64,000 nucleotides of DNA from Mugil cephalus (taxonomy: Eukaryota > Chordata > Actinopteri > Mugiliformes > Mugilidae). Under the pieces are notes generated by a model, which was not told the DNA's origin, did not search any database, and saw nothing but the letters and a program-made list of their open reading frames with translations. The position numbers were made by a program, and so were the translations under genes. The stretch is taken from positions 17,453,001-17,517,000 of the forward strand of contig NC_061781.1 in the NCBI RefSeq assembly GCF_022458985.1, in the 5' to 3' direction. Below, piece by piece: positions 12,508 to 22,925 of this stretch. Every line of letters begins with the position of its first letter. Position 1 is the first letter of the stretch.

Positions 12508-13728
12508 TTGTGGTAACCTAAGGGAGTGCAGCTTTAAGGTACTTCCGGGTTGCGGTCGCAGTAGTGATGGGCTGTTCGGCTCTTTTCTGAGAGTCGGCTC
12601 TGTTGACACGGCTCCCAAAGAAGAATCAACTCTTTATTTTTGCATCGTTTATAGCCTAATATTTTAGACCAATACAGCAAATACATATGATTTGCATGTG
12701 GATAAGCGCTTATGCATTGAATGTTTTTATGAGGAGCCTAATTTTGTTTAGTATTTACTATTTCAATAAAACTTTAACTGCACAAACCAATGAACAAAAC
12801 ACTGCAATCAAATCTACAAAAGCAAAAACAGAACCAAAATCATCACTTCCACCATCAATCAGTGGTGGAACTTGCTCTTAATATTATTTTCAACTTGCAG
12901 CGAAGACACTGCTCTGCTATACCTTTAAATGTCTTTAGATTTCAGCATTCATAACTTCCCACGCCTATACTCTCCTCCTCATGTCTGCTGCCGATGTCTG
13001 CTGTCTTACTCAACCACAGCGTCTGTCTGCCTCTCTGCTTTCACATAATGGTGTGATTATAAGTCCTCACATGTGACTGGCCACATGGTTTGCCCATAGA
13101 AACAAAGTTTCGCCCCCATCCTCATGCAACTCGGTGAGCAAAAATGGAGAAAACAATAGTGGAAAGCCGCCTCTCACTCTATGGGAATCGACTCTTCTGG
13201 TTCACTACCAAGCATCGGTTCTTAGAGCCGGCTCTTTCGCTTATGACACATCACTTCTGCTCAGGTGTAGGTGGTTGCTCACTGGTAGTTGACAGCCCGA
13301 CCGAGTACAACTGGGTGTCGGCGTGTCCGAGGATCCCATGAAGGCAACATAAACCGTTTTCTTCCTGTCCTACGGCGCTGGGTTACAGCCTCATGATCAG
13401 GACCACTTGTGTACACTTGTCAGCGCTGAAGCGCGGCTACAGTTTAGGTAAGAGGGACTTCTTATGTGTCGTTGGCTGCAGTTAGACAATGGCAACATGT
13501 CTCAACACATGCAGATGCTCGCCTGTAGCGTGATCACAGCTGCACTGTCGATTGTCGCCACGTTGGTGTGTTTTAACGAGGAAGGTAAAGTGGAGGAAGT
13601 GTTCTGACATGTTTTGTTTGTCCTCGCGATGTTGTAGCTGCAGTGTTAGCCTAAGCCTTGTTTTGGTGGGGCAGTGGACACAGTGGGATGTGTGAACGGA
13701 GGCTTTAGGACCCCGAGGACACCTAGCA
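12508..13728 (+). repeat. Tandem duplication, copy 1 (naxd promoter and first exon)
   Basis: Copy 1 and copy 2 (13982-15018) share a colinear series of matching blocks: GTGCAGCTTTAA, GTAGTTGACAGCCC, GTGTCCGAGGA followed by TGAAGGCAAC, GGTAAGAGGGACTTCT, GGCTGCAGTTAGACAATG, CTGCACTGTCGATTGTCGCC, GCAGTGGACACA and TAGGACCCC. Each copy carries one first-exon candidate of naxd and its flanks. Copy 1 is interrupted by a hAT-like element (about 12565-13256) that copy 2 lacks. Confidence 0.9.
12565..13256. mobile_element. hAT-like non-autonomous element in duplication copy 1
   Basis: The left end reads AGTGATGGGCTGTTCGGCTC and the right end GCCGGCTCTTTCGC then ACACATCACT, giving inverted AGTGATG/CATCACT tips and inverted GGCTCTTT-type motifs. 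It holds no transposase-sized frame. The matching place in copy 2 (about 14020-14040) is contiguous, so this is an insertion relative to that copy. I could not identify a clear 8-bp target duplication, so the exact ends are uncertain. Confidence 0.6.
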
Positions 13729-16700
13729 TACGGGCACTGAGCTAGTTAAAGCAAAACTATGAAAAAAGAAAACAGATGCGCAATATAAAAGTTCCAAAAT
13801 GCAACACTAATCCACAAGAGTTGAGCATAAACACAACAATGAAGTAAATTTACAGCTGTTTCTGTGTCTTGTGTATTGATAGAAAATACACGAGGGCCAG
13901 AAAGATCACTTATGAACTTTCTTAGAAACTGGGTTGTTGGGTAAGAACCAGGTCAAAGTTTTGCCCCAATTGTTGTTCTACCTTGTGGTTCTTAAAAGCA
14001 GTGCAGCTTTAAAAGGTACTACCTTGGGTGTTGCTGCTCATTAGTAGTTGACAGCCCTAAGAGCGTAGGTTGCAGGTGTCAAACATATGGCCCGCGGACC
14101 AAAAGCGGCCTGCCAGAGGGTCTAATCTGGTCAGAGGGATAAATTTGCAACGTGCAAAAATTACATTGAAGAATCAAGCATCAAGAGTATTTATTGTCAC
14201 TATGAGAACATAACGAAAAAATTTGCAGAGACCCCCGGCTTAAAGGCACTCATAAATAACCCTAAAGATTTATTTATTTATTTATTTAACGTTAAATGCA
14301 GTTTTCCCAATAAAAGTAACTGCTGTTGTGTTGTTTAACGCAGTTTTAGCAAGAGTTTAAGAGTGTGGACGCAACACAACACTGAGACATAGAACTATAC
14401 AGAAATTGCACTTTTTTTTCTTAAGAAATGTCCAGTTGTTCATTACATGCTTACATACAAGGGAAGTATTTAGAGTTGTCATTATTTATAGGTTTAATAC
14501 GCGATTGTGTCACTGGTCTGGCCCCCTTGAGATCAAACTGGCGTAGGTGAATTTGGGCATGTCCGAGGAGCCCGTGAAGGCAACACTCGCCCTGCCCTGC
14601 ACTGTTTTCCTTCCTGTCACGCAGAGATGGGTTAGCGAGCTTCACGATCAGGATCATTTGTGTGCACTTGGCAACGGTGATGAGAGAGGCTTGGATTACG
14701 GTAAGAGGGACTTCTGCTGTGTCGGTGGCTGCAGTTAGACAATGACAACATGCCTCAACACATTCAGACCCTCGCCTGTAGCAGCTTGATCGCGGCTGCA
14801 CTGTCGATTGTCGCCGCGTCGGTGCGTTTTGACGAGGGAGGTAAAGTGGTGGAAGTGTTCTGATATTTTTTTTTATTATTATTATTTTGTCCCAACGCGG
14901 TTGTAGCTGCAGTCTTAGCTTAAGCCCTGTGGTGCCTCTCTCCTCCATGTTGGCGGAGCAGTGGACACAGGCGCCTGTGTGGCCGGGGGCTCTAGGACCC
15001 CGCGGACACCTATCATAGGAGGGGGGCCACGGGGCCGGGGGGGGGCCGGGTTAACCTGAGAGGACTGATCAGAGGTCAGTTTGAATCTCCACCAATGAAG
15101 CCAAAGGTTGAGGAGTCGGCATGGGGAAGCTGATCCTCGGTCAGTTTGTTGGAAAGTACCAAACTACGCATTTTGTTATCGACGTGAAAGGATAAACACA
15201 GACGGCTAGGCTGTAGCTGACATTCAAAGAGTTGACCAGAGTCCGTTATTGCGATGATCCTCAAGTTTGGGACCGCAATTGTTCCCTCCTCAAGTCCCCC
15301 TGAGCTGCATAAATGGACGCTTGACGTGGTTTGAGACAGCGGAGCTTTGATACGCGTTAAGAGCAAAAAGATCCAGAGCAGACGTCCACCACAGTCCGCG
15401 GAGTCAACACCTCCATTCAACTCCTCGGGGTGGAGGTGAGCCTGTTTTTTTTTTTTTTTTTTTATGATTTTATTTTTTCTGGACCAGCCATGCAAGCGAA
15501 CACGACGAGGGGCTTCTTGTGGTCGGACGTGGAGACGAGGACCCTGTTGAACATCTGGGGGGAGCAGGACATCCAGACTGCGCTGGATGGGAGCTTCCGA
15601 AACAGCTTTGTGTACCGCGACGTCTCCCGCAGGCTGGGGGCCATGGGCTTTGAGAGGACGCCGGAACAATGCAGGGTGCGCATCAAGAGCCTCAAGAGAC
15701 AGTACCTGTTAGCCAAAGAGGGCAACCTGCGGAACAACGGGCAGTACCACAAGATCTGCAAGTTTTACGACATCATGGAGGGGATTCTGAGCAACCGGCC
15801 GGCTCTTGACCCTCGGGAGTTCATGGACGGCGGGGTGGGAGGAGAGGAGGCCGTGGACGGCCTGGAGGAAGATGGAGAAGACATTCAGGATGCGTTCTCG
15901 GAGAGCACGGGAGAGTGTCCTTACCCGGCTGAGACTGAAGTGAAGTTGGAATACCCGACCGTCCCCATCCCTATTCCAGTGAAAGTGACCGTGGGCAATA
16001 ACAGTAAGTCCTTCTATGCCAATGGATGCTTTTTTTTTTTTTTCTATTAGTAGCATCCCATGATGTTTCACTCTCGTCCTCCCCTTCCTCACAGGCACCT
16101 CAGCAAGGGCAAACAACAGCACCCAGTCCACGAGCAACTCCTCAGCCCGGACGCCCAAACGCCCCAGGAAGCGGCGCGCCAACTTCCCCATGGAGAAGCT
16201 AATGGAGCAGTTCCTGGAGCAGAGCGCCCAGGCCGAGGACAGCTTCTACCGCATGGAGGAGCAGCGGCTGCAGGCGGAAGACCGCCGGCGGGAGGCGGAA
16301 CACGACAGGGAGCTGCGCATGCTGCAGATGCTCGGTCAGATGTTCTCCAGCATCTCCTCCGCGGCCGCTCCCTCCGGCAGGACGGCCGCCGCCGCCCCCG
16401 CCCGCGCCCCCGTCATCTCTAGCGCCTCCCCGTTGCACACGCGCGGCCAGTCCAGCCATCACAGACGCCCTTCGCCCCAGACAGACAGTTTCGTTCAGCA
16501 GAGCCAGCTGTCCGACACAGATCCCCAGACTTTAGGTATTAGTTCCGGTGTCGTGTGTTAAGCCTCGGGGAGGAATGTGTGAAGGCGGAGCAGCTGTTTT
16601 TGTGAAGGCTCAGTCACTCTTGTTATTGTCCTTATATTACACCGTCATAGTGAGCTGCTTGTGTTGATCAACTTTTGTCCCTTTTGAAACTGGATAAACT

Positions 16701-19700
16701 TCTTTATTTCCTCAGTGATAGAACGCTACATGAGGGCCAACTTTGCATCACACAGAGGCATGGATGATGAGATCCTCTCTCTAGTTAAGACCATAGTCCC
16801 TCCGCTGACATCCAAAAAGCACAAGGGACAAGATGGGCGTATTGGGATCATTGGAGGATGCCAAGAGTATGTAAAAAAAAAAAAAAAAAAAGAGTTCACT
16901 GAGAATTTGTAAATGTGTAGAACATTGCCCCTAATTTCTTTTCACCTTCACCTCCCTAAAGCTACACAGGAGCTCCGTATTTCGCGGCCATCTCTGCACT
17001 GAAAGTGGTAAGCGGCCGTTTTGGTCATTAATAATTCACAGAGCTCGTCTTTTTGAGTCCGATTGTGTGACGAAGACTTCTGTTTTGTTTCCAGGGGGCG
17101 GACTTGTCTCACGTGTTCTGCACCAAAGACGCTGCGACTGTGATCAAATCATACAGCCCTGAACTCATAGTTCACCCAGTTTTGTAAGTACAAATACACA
17201 CAGATCAACAAGGGACAGTCTTTAGTACGACCGCTGTGATGCTCAATAAGTGGTATAATCTGTATTAACACTGTTATGATGCTATAGGTAAAATTATAAT
17301 AATGTGTCGGGTCAAAATTTGCAACTGCCTTCAATTACTCTGCTCATTCGGTAAGCTGTTCCTGGAGAGCTTCTGCTTTAAATGTCTCTCGATGTTTTGA
17401 ACGTGTGCTCCCGTGTCGGATTTCAGAGTCTCCGATGAAAATTGATACGACCACAGAGCCTCATGATGAAATTCCGGCTAGAAGTTGACGGTTGTGAAGT
17501 TTGATACACATTTTTGTGTGTGGACTTTACCGACGCCTTCAGACAACGTTTCCAATACGCCACCAGACACCGCAACGTGACAGAATTTGTATTTTTTTTT
17601 TGTTGTCGCAGGTGTAGGAACCCGGTTACCTTAATGAAAACTTGCATTCCATGCAGGTGACCTAATTCCAGGATCCTGCTAGTGAGCCATTATTGACGTG
17701 TCATAGCAAGAAGAGAAATATTTCATCAAATTTCATCGGTTCAGCTCTATTAGGTGTGTCAGTAAATTATTACCAGCGAGCTGACATTCGCTAAAACCCG
17801 AACCCTGAACGCAGCGCAACCTAACTGAACGCAGATGTTATTAAATTTATCAAGTGCATCTGTGCAGTCGCTGCTCTGGCGTGCCAAAATGTCTGCTAAC
17901 TACATGCACCATTGAGTAATACTTCTGAACTGGACAACAACTTCAACACAGCATCATAATCTGCACCCTCTAAAATGACCATAGAGTTGAACAACACCAT
18001 CAATAAATAATAAAAAAAAAATGAAGTCAGATGTTTTATCTACATATGCTTCCAAGAAACAGATTTTCAAAACCAGCGTACATAGGACATGCAAGTAATT
18101 AGATCCACAGAGGCTTGTGCAGATCTCCACTCGTTTCTGTGGGTGCAGTTGACCTGCAAATTTGATCTATAACCAAGTTCCTGTTCGTTATCTTTGCCAA
18201 AGGCTTGAAATAAAAAAAAAACAAGCATTCATCCCTGACTGTTGGGCCTGTTCAGACATTACAGTAAGATCCGGTCTGGGCTATCAGATCGCAAGAGGCC
18301 AGCTTCAGGTACAAACCTGGAATTAATATGCGTCTCCAGATCCCATCTTAGTTTCACGCTCTGTATGCAAATAAACCCCGACATCATCTGGGACGCAGTA
18401 GAATATTTTAACAGCTGCCGTCTCTAATGGATCCGTACCGCCGCTCCAGACCCGAGAACGGCGCTGTTTTATGTGAGTGCGTCACGACTTTGGCAAACGC
18501 GTCGAGTTCTTATTTATTGATCTCCGCCCTGACGTTAGTTAGACCTGCACAGAACTCGGATTTAATTCCAACTCTGGAAGTTTCCATACACACAGTGATC
18601 TCCCGTAATAAAGATAAATAAAGAAATCTGTATCGCGTAACATGCCGCTCCTCATACATCAACGTGACCGACATAGCTAATAAACACAGAATCGCGCTCG
18701 TGTGCTCGTATTAAATGCTTTCGTTTGTAAATTCTTACTTGGATTTCCCTTTTTGTTTTAGTTTGTGAACACCTACTAGGACAGAACATTTTTAAAAGGC
18801 TCTCGTTACCAATGAACAGACGTCACTCAATTCTTTTTCCTTTTCAGGCGATTATTTATAAAAGCTGTGTTTTTTTTTTCCCCCTGAATAAATGAGTTAA
18901 AATCTTTGTTGAGTACAGTCTTTGTTTGTCTATCAAGGGACAGCCCCAACGCGGTGGAAGAAATTGAAAAATGGCTCCCAAGACTGCACGGCCTCGTGGT
19001 GGGACCAGGTCTAGGAAGAGAAGACTCGTTACTGAAAACGGCCAAGGCACGTGGAGTACAATCACTCTCCCTCCCACTCAAGACAGCCCTTTAGGCCGGC
19101 TGCTTGTGCGTTAACGCAAAACCACTTCTTGGACAGACTACAGTGATAAACCTAAGCTTTGAATGCTTGCGGCTCCCCGCAACTGCTGCCTGAAAAATTA
19201 GATATTATTCCCTGAAAATATGGCCGGGAAGTGTAAATTCTTTTTTTTTTTTTTTGTTGTGACATTTTGAGCTTTTTGTTAGTAATGTATACACGTGACA
19301 ATCGAATGTATTGTGATGCAATATGTCTGTGAAGGTTCTCAGTCAGTCAATTTATCCAACGCCTTTTGGATATTTTGACGCAGCTCTGCTACAGAGGTAA
19401 AACTGTATTCCGACTTTAATCCAAGTAATTTAACAAGAATATATATAGATTTTCTGTCAGTGGTGGCATAAAGACAGTGTCACTGTGTGCTTGTGAGGCT
19501 GGCCTCACTTTATTATTATTACTAATAATGTGTTCTGCTCTTTCTTCTAGGAGGTTATTGAGAAGTCCAAATCAAGAGACATCCCTATAGTCATCGATGC
19601 GGTAAGTCTTGATAACATTGAGTGTCAGCTGCTGAGCAGATGGGCTTTTGTTTGCAACAACATCCCGACAAACCTGTGTACGTGTCGTCTGGTTCTTTCC

Positions 19701-21670
19701 AACAGGACGGACTATGGCTAGTCACGCAGCAGCCGTCTGTTATTCAAGGCTACCAGAAGGGTATCCTCACACCTAACTTCATGGAATTCACCCGATTATA
19801 CGAGGCACTGGTGGGTCTCTGTTAATGACGTGTAACGTACAGCGTGGGCCTGTGTGTTCATGCGTGTCCGTCTCGGTTCGTGTGTTTCAGCACCACGAGC
19901 CCCTGAACACCAGTGACCATCAACGCAGCGTCGTGCAGCTCAGCGTAGCTTTGGGAAACCTCACTCTGGTGCTAAAAGGAGAACAGGATCTCATCACGGA
20001 CGGCAGCAAGGGTCGGTATCGAAACACAACGTAATTGTGAGGCCTGCTCAGACGTTGCATTTCAGACATGCATCTGTAAATCGGCTTTGCGCTCTGTTTG
20101 CAAATAAACCCTGACGTCATCTGGGGTTCGGTAGAATATTTTAACAGTTTGTCTCAGATTATAACCAAAACATTCACACACGTGTTAAATACTTTGATTT
20201 GTTAATTCTTACTCGAATTTATTTATGTTTTAGTTAACAGCTACAAGGACAGAATATTAAAAAAGGCTCTCATTATGAACAATCATCACTTACGGAGATT
20301 ATTCTAATCATTTTGCAATCAGCTGTCGTAGGTTTCTTTTCTGAATCTTTCTGAGTTCACACTATCAAACAACAAATGCAGGAACATGTGACCACCTTCA
20401 AATGTGGTCAGAGATCAGAGCTCTCAAATCTAATCTCGGCGCGTCCTGGAGGTTGTTGTTTCACATTCATCACCATGTAAAATCACCCAGATCTGATCTT
20501 GATGCGAGGTCTGAACAGGTCCGTGCACTCTTTAAAGGCTTCCAGCTGAACATTCACTGCATTGTTTTATTTAAATCACTGCTATATATTCTTCTGAGGC
20601 GGTGCTTATCATTATTATTACTATTATTTTTTTTTTCCTTTTGATAACATGTAATTGCATGTTGTTTTCAGTTTACTCATGCAGTTTAGAAGGCAGCGGG
20701 AGACGATGTGGCGGACAGGGTGATCTCCTGTCTGGGTCTATGGGAGTGCTCGCACACTGGGCCCATGCTGCCTCCACGGCCGGAATGATCAGAAGGTGAG
20801 GACATGATGGCATGTTGGAGGGGGGGTGGTACTCTGTCCTAAGCTTGTGTGCGGAATTAGTTTCAAAAATAAAGAGATGTTTCCACAGTCCCAACACAAT
20901 AATCCATCATATTCCTTGAGTAAATGTTACTGGTTATGTGGTCTGACCAAGAGCAGTAAAGACACATTTGTTTCTGTCCTCAGTCCCTTCTCTTCCCTCA
21001 GTGCTCTTCACCACAATGAAACTTCACCAAAACTACTGCCTTAGTTTAATTTTATTCCTATCGGCCCATCATCCTGACAACCTCCAGTCACAGATGTTGG
21101 ACTTTTTTAATATACTTAATACTGTTTTCTAACTTTTTTCTAAGACCTCCAGATACACATTTGTGTTATTATTTCATAGACATGTAGCTAAAATGTGGAA
21201 ACATTACATAGTGTGTGTTATTTTCCCTAAAGCCGTCTGTGTTTTTATACCTTCACCATCTGTCTTGACTTAGGTGACTAGCTGAATATTTAGTTACATT
21301 TTTAATATAAATATTTTGTCAATTATTTGATTAAATCTTCAAAATTAAAATAATTAAATATTTTGATGATCATTTCTGTAAGTCGTTCGTCTAGCGTAAA
21401 TGCTAAGCATTACTCCTTTTCATGTTTGCAAGTAAAACACTGCATAAAGTTGTATAGGCCATGTAATTAGTGTTATATTGCCCCTTTGTTTCCTCATTAT
21501 CTATTTTTTCCTCCTTCAGTGTGAATCCATCAGTAGTTGCCGCGTACGGCGCTTGTTCCCTCACCAGAAAGTGCAACAGTCAAGCCTTCCAGCAGCACGG
21601 CAGGTCCACCACCACCTCAGACATGATCCAGGAGATCGGCTCAGCCTTCAAACAGCTATTTGAAAACTGA
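13497..21670 (+). CDS. naxd: ATP-dependent (S)-NAD(P)H-hydrate dehydratase (10 coding exons, copy 1 start)
   Basis: Repairs damaged NADHX/NADPHX by ATP-dependent dehydration, with the epimerase NAXE. Exons: 13497-13584, 16716-16866, 16962-17007, 17095-17183, 18938-19046, 19551-19601, 19706-19810, 19891-20011, 20672-20795, 21520-21670. Lengths sum to 1035 nt (344 aa) with phase kept throughout. Exon 1 gives a hydrophobic N-terminus ([19 protein letters not shown]), as expected for a signal or targeting peptide. Motifs: [40 protein letters not shown] (147-152) and the family's catalytic GGQGD with Asp271. Exon 5 appears to use a GC donor (CCAAG|GCACGT), which keeps the human spacing; a GT donor 9 nt further on (GGA|GTACAA) would add three residues. 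A second first exon lies at 14750-14840. Candidate AATAAA signals are at 22020 and 22196. Confidence 0.9.
14071..14540. mobile_element. hAT-like element with 8-bp target-site duplication
   Basis: The left end reads CAGGTGTCAAACATATGGCC and the right end GGCCCCCTTGAGATCAAACTG; tips and the GGCCC-type motif are inverted, as in fish Charlie-like hAT elements. It is flanked by exact GCGTAGGT repeats at 14063-14070 and 14541-14548, the 8-bp duplication expected of hAT transposition. It is 470 bp with no transposase frame, so non-autonomous or a deletion derivative. Confidence 0.8.
14750..14840 (+). CDS. naxd: Alternative first coding exon of naxd (duplicate copy)
   Basis: Starts [10 protein letters not shown], continues with the hydrophobic stretch [14 protein letters not shown], and ends RFDEG before the donor GAG|GTAAAG. 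It matches the copy 1 exon ([10 protein letters not shown]...) with about ten substitutions and one 3-nt insertion, so the frame is kept. It ends in phase 1, which fits the naxd exon at 16716 exactly and would give a 345-aa protein. Many differences change amino acids, so each copy may have its own targeting peptide, or one may be decaying while still open. Confidence 0.65.
15019..15050 (+). other. G-rich tract between naxd first exon and nested gene
   Basis: Contains runs of at least three or four G (GGGGGG, GGGG, GGGGGGGGG, GGG) in about 30 bases, a pattern able to form a G-quadruplex. It lies at the right edge of duplication copy 2 and has no counterpart in copy 1. Confidence 0.55.
15490..16561 (+). 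CDS. Myb/SANT-like (trihelix-type) DNA-binding protein nested in naxd intron 1
   Basis: Two exons: 15490-16003 and 16095-16561 (326 aa), joined by a 91-bp GT-AG intron in phase 1. Residues about 8-95 form a Myb/SANT-like domain ([15 protein letters not shown], then [19 protein letters not shown] and [12 protein letters not shown]), the type also seen in Harbinger-derived Myb-like proteins. An acidic linker follows, then a basic NLS-like PKRPRKRR (192-199), a charged helical or coiled-coil segment (about 204-256) and a Pro/Ala/Ser-rich tail. The ATG follows a good acceptor (TTTTTTCTGGACCAG|CC). A donor (TTTAG|GTATT) at 16535 lies just before the stop and is in phase with naxd exon 2. No AATAAA or ATTAAA occurs for about 1.2 kb after the stop. 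It could be an independent gene or an alternative N-terminus of naxd. Function unknown; nuclear DNA binding inferred. Confidence 0.75.
18245..18850. mobile_element. MITE-like element, copy A, in naxd intron 4
   Basis: Starts GGGCCTGTTCAGACATTACA. It shares blocks with copy B: GCAAATAAACCC, CATCTGGG, GTAGAATATTTTAACAG, AATTCTTACT, AGGACAGAA and AAAGGCTCTC. Relative to copy B it has about 265 extra bases in the middle and lacks a recognisable right end. It contains no meaningful coding frame. Confidence 0.6.
20041..20525. mobile_element. MITE-like element, copy B, in naxd intron 8
   Basis: Begins GGCCTGCTCAGAC and ends GGTCTGAACAGGTCC, near-perfect inverted repeats of about 14 bp. It shares the internal blocks listed for copy A, in the same orientation, with an internal deletion. 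No transposase is encoded, so it is non-autonomous; superfamily not determined. Confidence 0.65.
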
Positions 21671-22311
21671 AAACAGACTAAGTTGTTGTATAGTTATGTA
21701 TGCTTGAAAGTGTGTTCTTAACACACTTGTTTTGTTGGGCTAGCAGAATATGTTCTCAGAAAAAAAAACTGCATCGAAATGAAGGTTTGACTGTGGACAA
21801 TCCCTTTGAAGAAAGTGTTAGAAACCTGGTGCAGAAAATACACTGACATGTTGTTCGAAGTGTATTCGATGAAAAACCAACAAACGCAGCGTCTTTTCCC
21901 CCTAGTAGTGTAATGAATGTATTCACCAAACGTGTTGAGGTAGCTAAATTCTTCACAGCCCACCAAAGAGACTGTAAGCTAACATAAGTTGGGTCACGGT
22001 AAACCTGTGTGAGTTTTCAAATAAACCATAAATTTGATTTTGTGTGACAGTTTGTGACCGAGTTCTTGAGAGCAGTCTGCATCGTGTCATGGCAGCGCAC
22101 CGCCAGAGGGTGGCAGTACGGACCTCAATGTGGAAAGGTCACCACGGTCACTTTGTTGTTGTGCAGACAAAACAGACTTGTGTTAATAGAAGTACAATAA
22201 AGAATTATTATAAATGGAGCATAACAAGACTTATGGGAGAAAAAGTGCAACTGCTGTGTGACTTGATTATTAAAAACCTGTAAAATCCTCCTCGCATACA
22301 TCTCCATCATA

Positions 22312-22705
22312 TCTGAAAGACCTCATTGAAAGAAAGAAGAATAGGAGTTAGAGCCTTCAGCTATCAAGCTCCTCTCTTGTGGAACCAGCATCCAGATTGA
22401 GAGTTTTACTTTTAAGGTCAGGCTTATACGCTCATTTTAACTTTTTGACAAAGCTTATAAAGGACTGGACTCAACCACCCCTAGTTATGCTGCTATAGGC
22501 CTAGGTTGCTGGGGGACGATGCTCTGAGCACCAGCCTTGTACTTTCTTTTCTCTGGCACCGAGCTCCTGTCTTTTAATTTATTATTTAATTTCTTTTTTT
22601 TTATCACTAGTCATGTAATTCTGTATAGCATATTAACTGCTTGCTCTGGAAGGGTTTTGAAAAGCGTCTTGAGACCATTTATTTGTTTTGTTTTTGACTA
22701 TGAAT
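22312..22705 (+). mobile_element. L2-like LINE 3' fragment
   Basis: Bases about 22353-22400 translate as AFSYQAPLLWNQHPD then stop, the decayed end of an L2-type reverse-transcriptase ORF. After it come GACAAAGCTTATAAAGGACTGG, TAGTTATGCTGCTATAGGCC and AAGCGTCTTGAGAC, the usual 3' series of these fish LINEs. It is a dead 5'-truncated copy lying directly left of the ing1 promoter. Between the naxd stop and this element there is only naxd 3' UTR-like sequence. Confidence 0.75.
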
Positions 22706-22709
22706 TGAA

Positions 22710-22925
22710 AACATCCGCGGATACGATGCCCGCTGTCGACTACAGCGCAGGCGCGTAGCTGGAAGTATTTACTCAGGCACTTTAGCCGACAGCTAACATT
22801 AGCCGCTTGTAGATTGCTTGGCTACTAGGACCCAACTACTACAATATTAGTGCAGCATAGTAACACATACAACCTAGCGTTAGCAACAGCGGCATCACGT
22901 TGTACTAAAAGCTCGTTATCCACAG
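22710..22925 (+). promoter_or_regulatory. ing1: ing1 promoter and probable 5' untranslated exon
   Basis: CpG-containing segment (CGCGGATACGATGCCCGC, GCGCAGGCGCG) ending in a strong donor, CCACAG|GTAAGT, at 22925/22926. The next acceptor on this strand is at 24273, just before the ing1 start codon, so this is the likely first non-coding exon. The 1.35-kb intron holds only simple repeats and a short LINE tail. Exact transcription start unknown. Confidence 0.55.

Larger units (their letters stand above)
13982..15018 (+). repeat. Tandem duplication, copy 2 (naxd promoter and first exon)
   Basis: Second copy of the unit at 12508-13728, with the same order of shared blocks. It carries its own insertion (14071-14540) at a point where copy 1 is contiguous (about 13300-13320). 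The two inserts therefore postdate the duplication, unless each was lost precisely from the other copy. Confidence 0.9.

Noticed and set aside
14451-14948. 165-codon minus-strand open frame across naxd exon 1 copy 2
   Set aside because: It spans a transposon end and the duplicated exon in antisense, with no protein-like features.
15434-15487. Possible 5' UTR intron of the Myb/SANT-like gene (GGAG|GTGAGC to CCAG)
   Set aside because: Both sites look fair but the intron would be only about 53 nt, below the usual fish minimum; the acceptor more likely pairs with an upstream donor.
15076-15669. 197-codon minus-strand open frame overlapping the Myb/SANT-like gene
   Set aside because: Antisense shadow of a GC-rich coding exon, with a Lys run from the poly-T tract; no domain.
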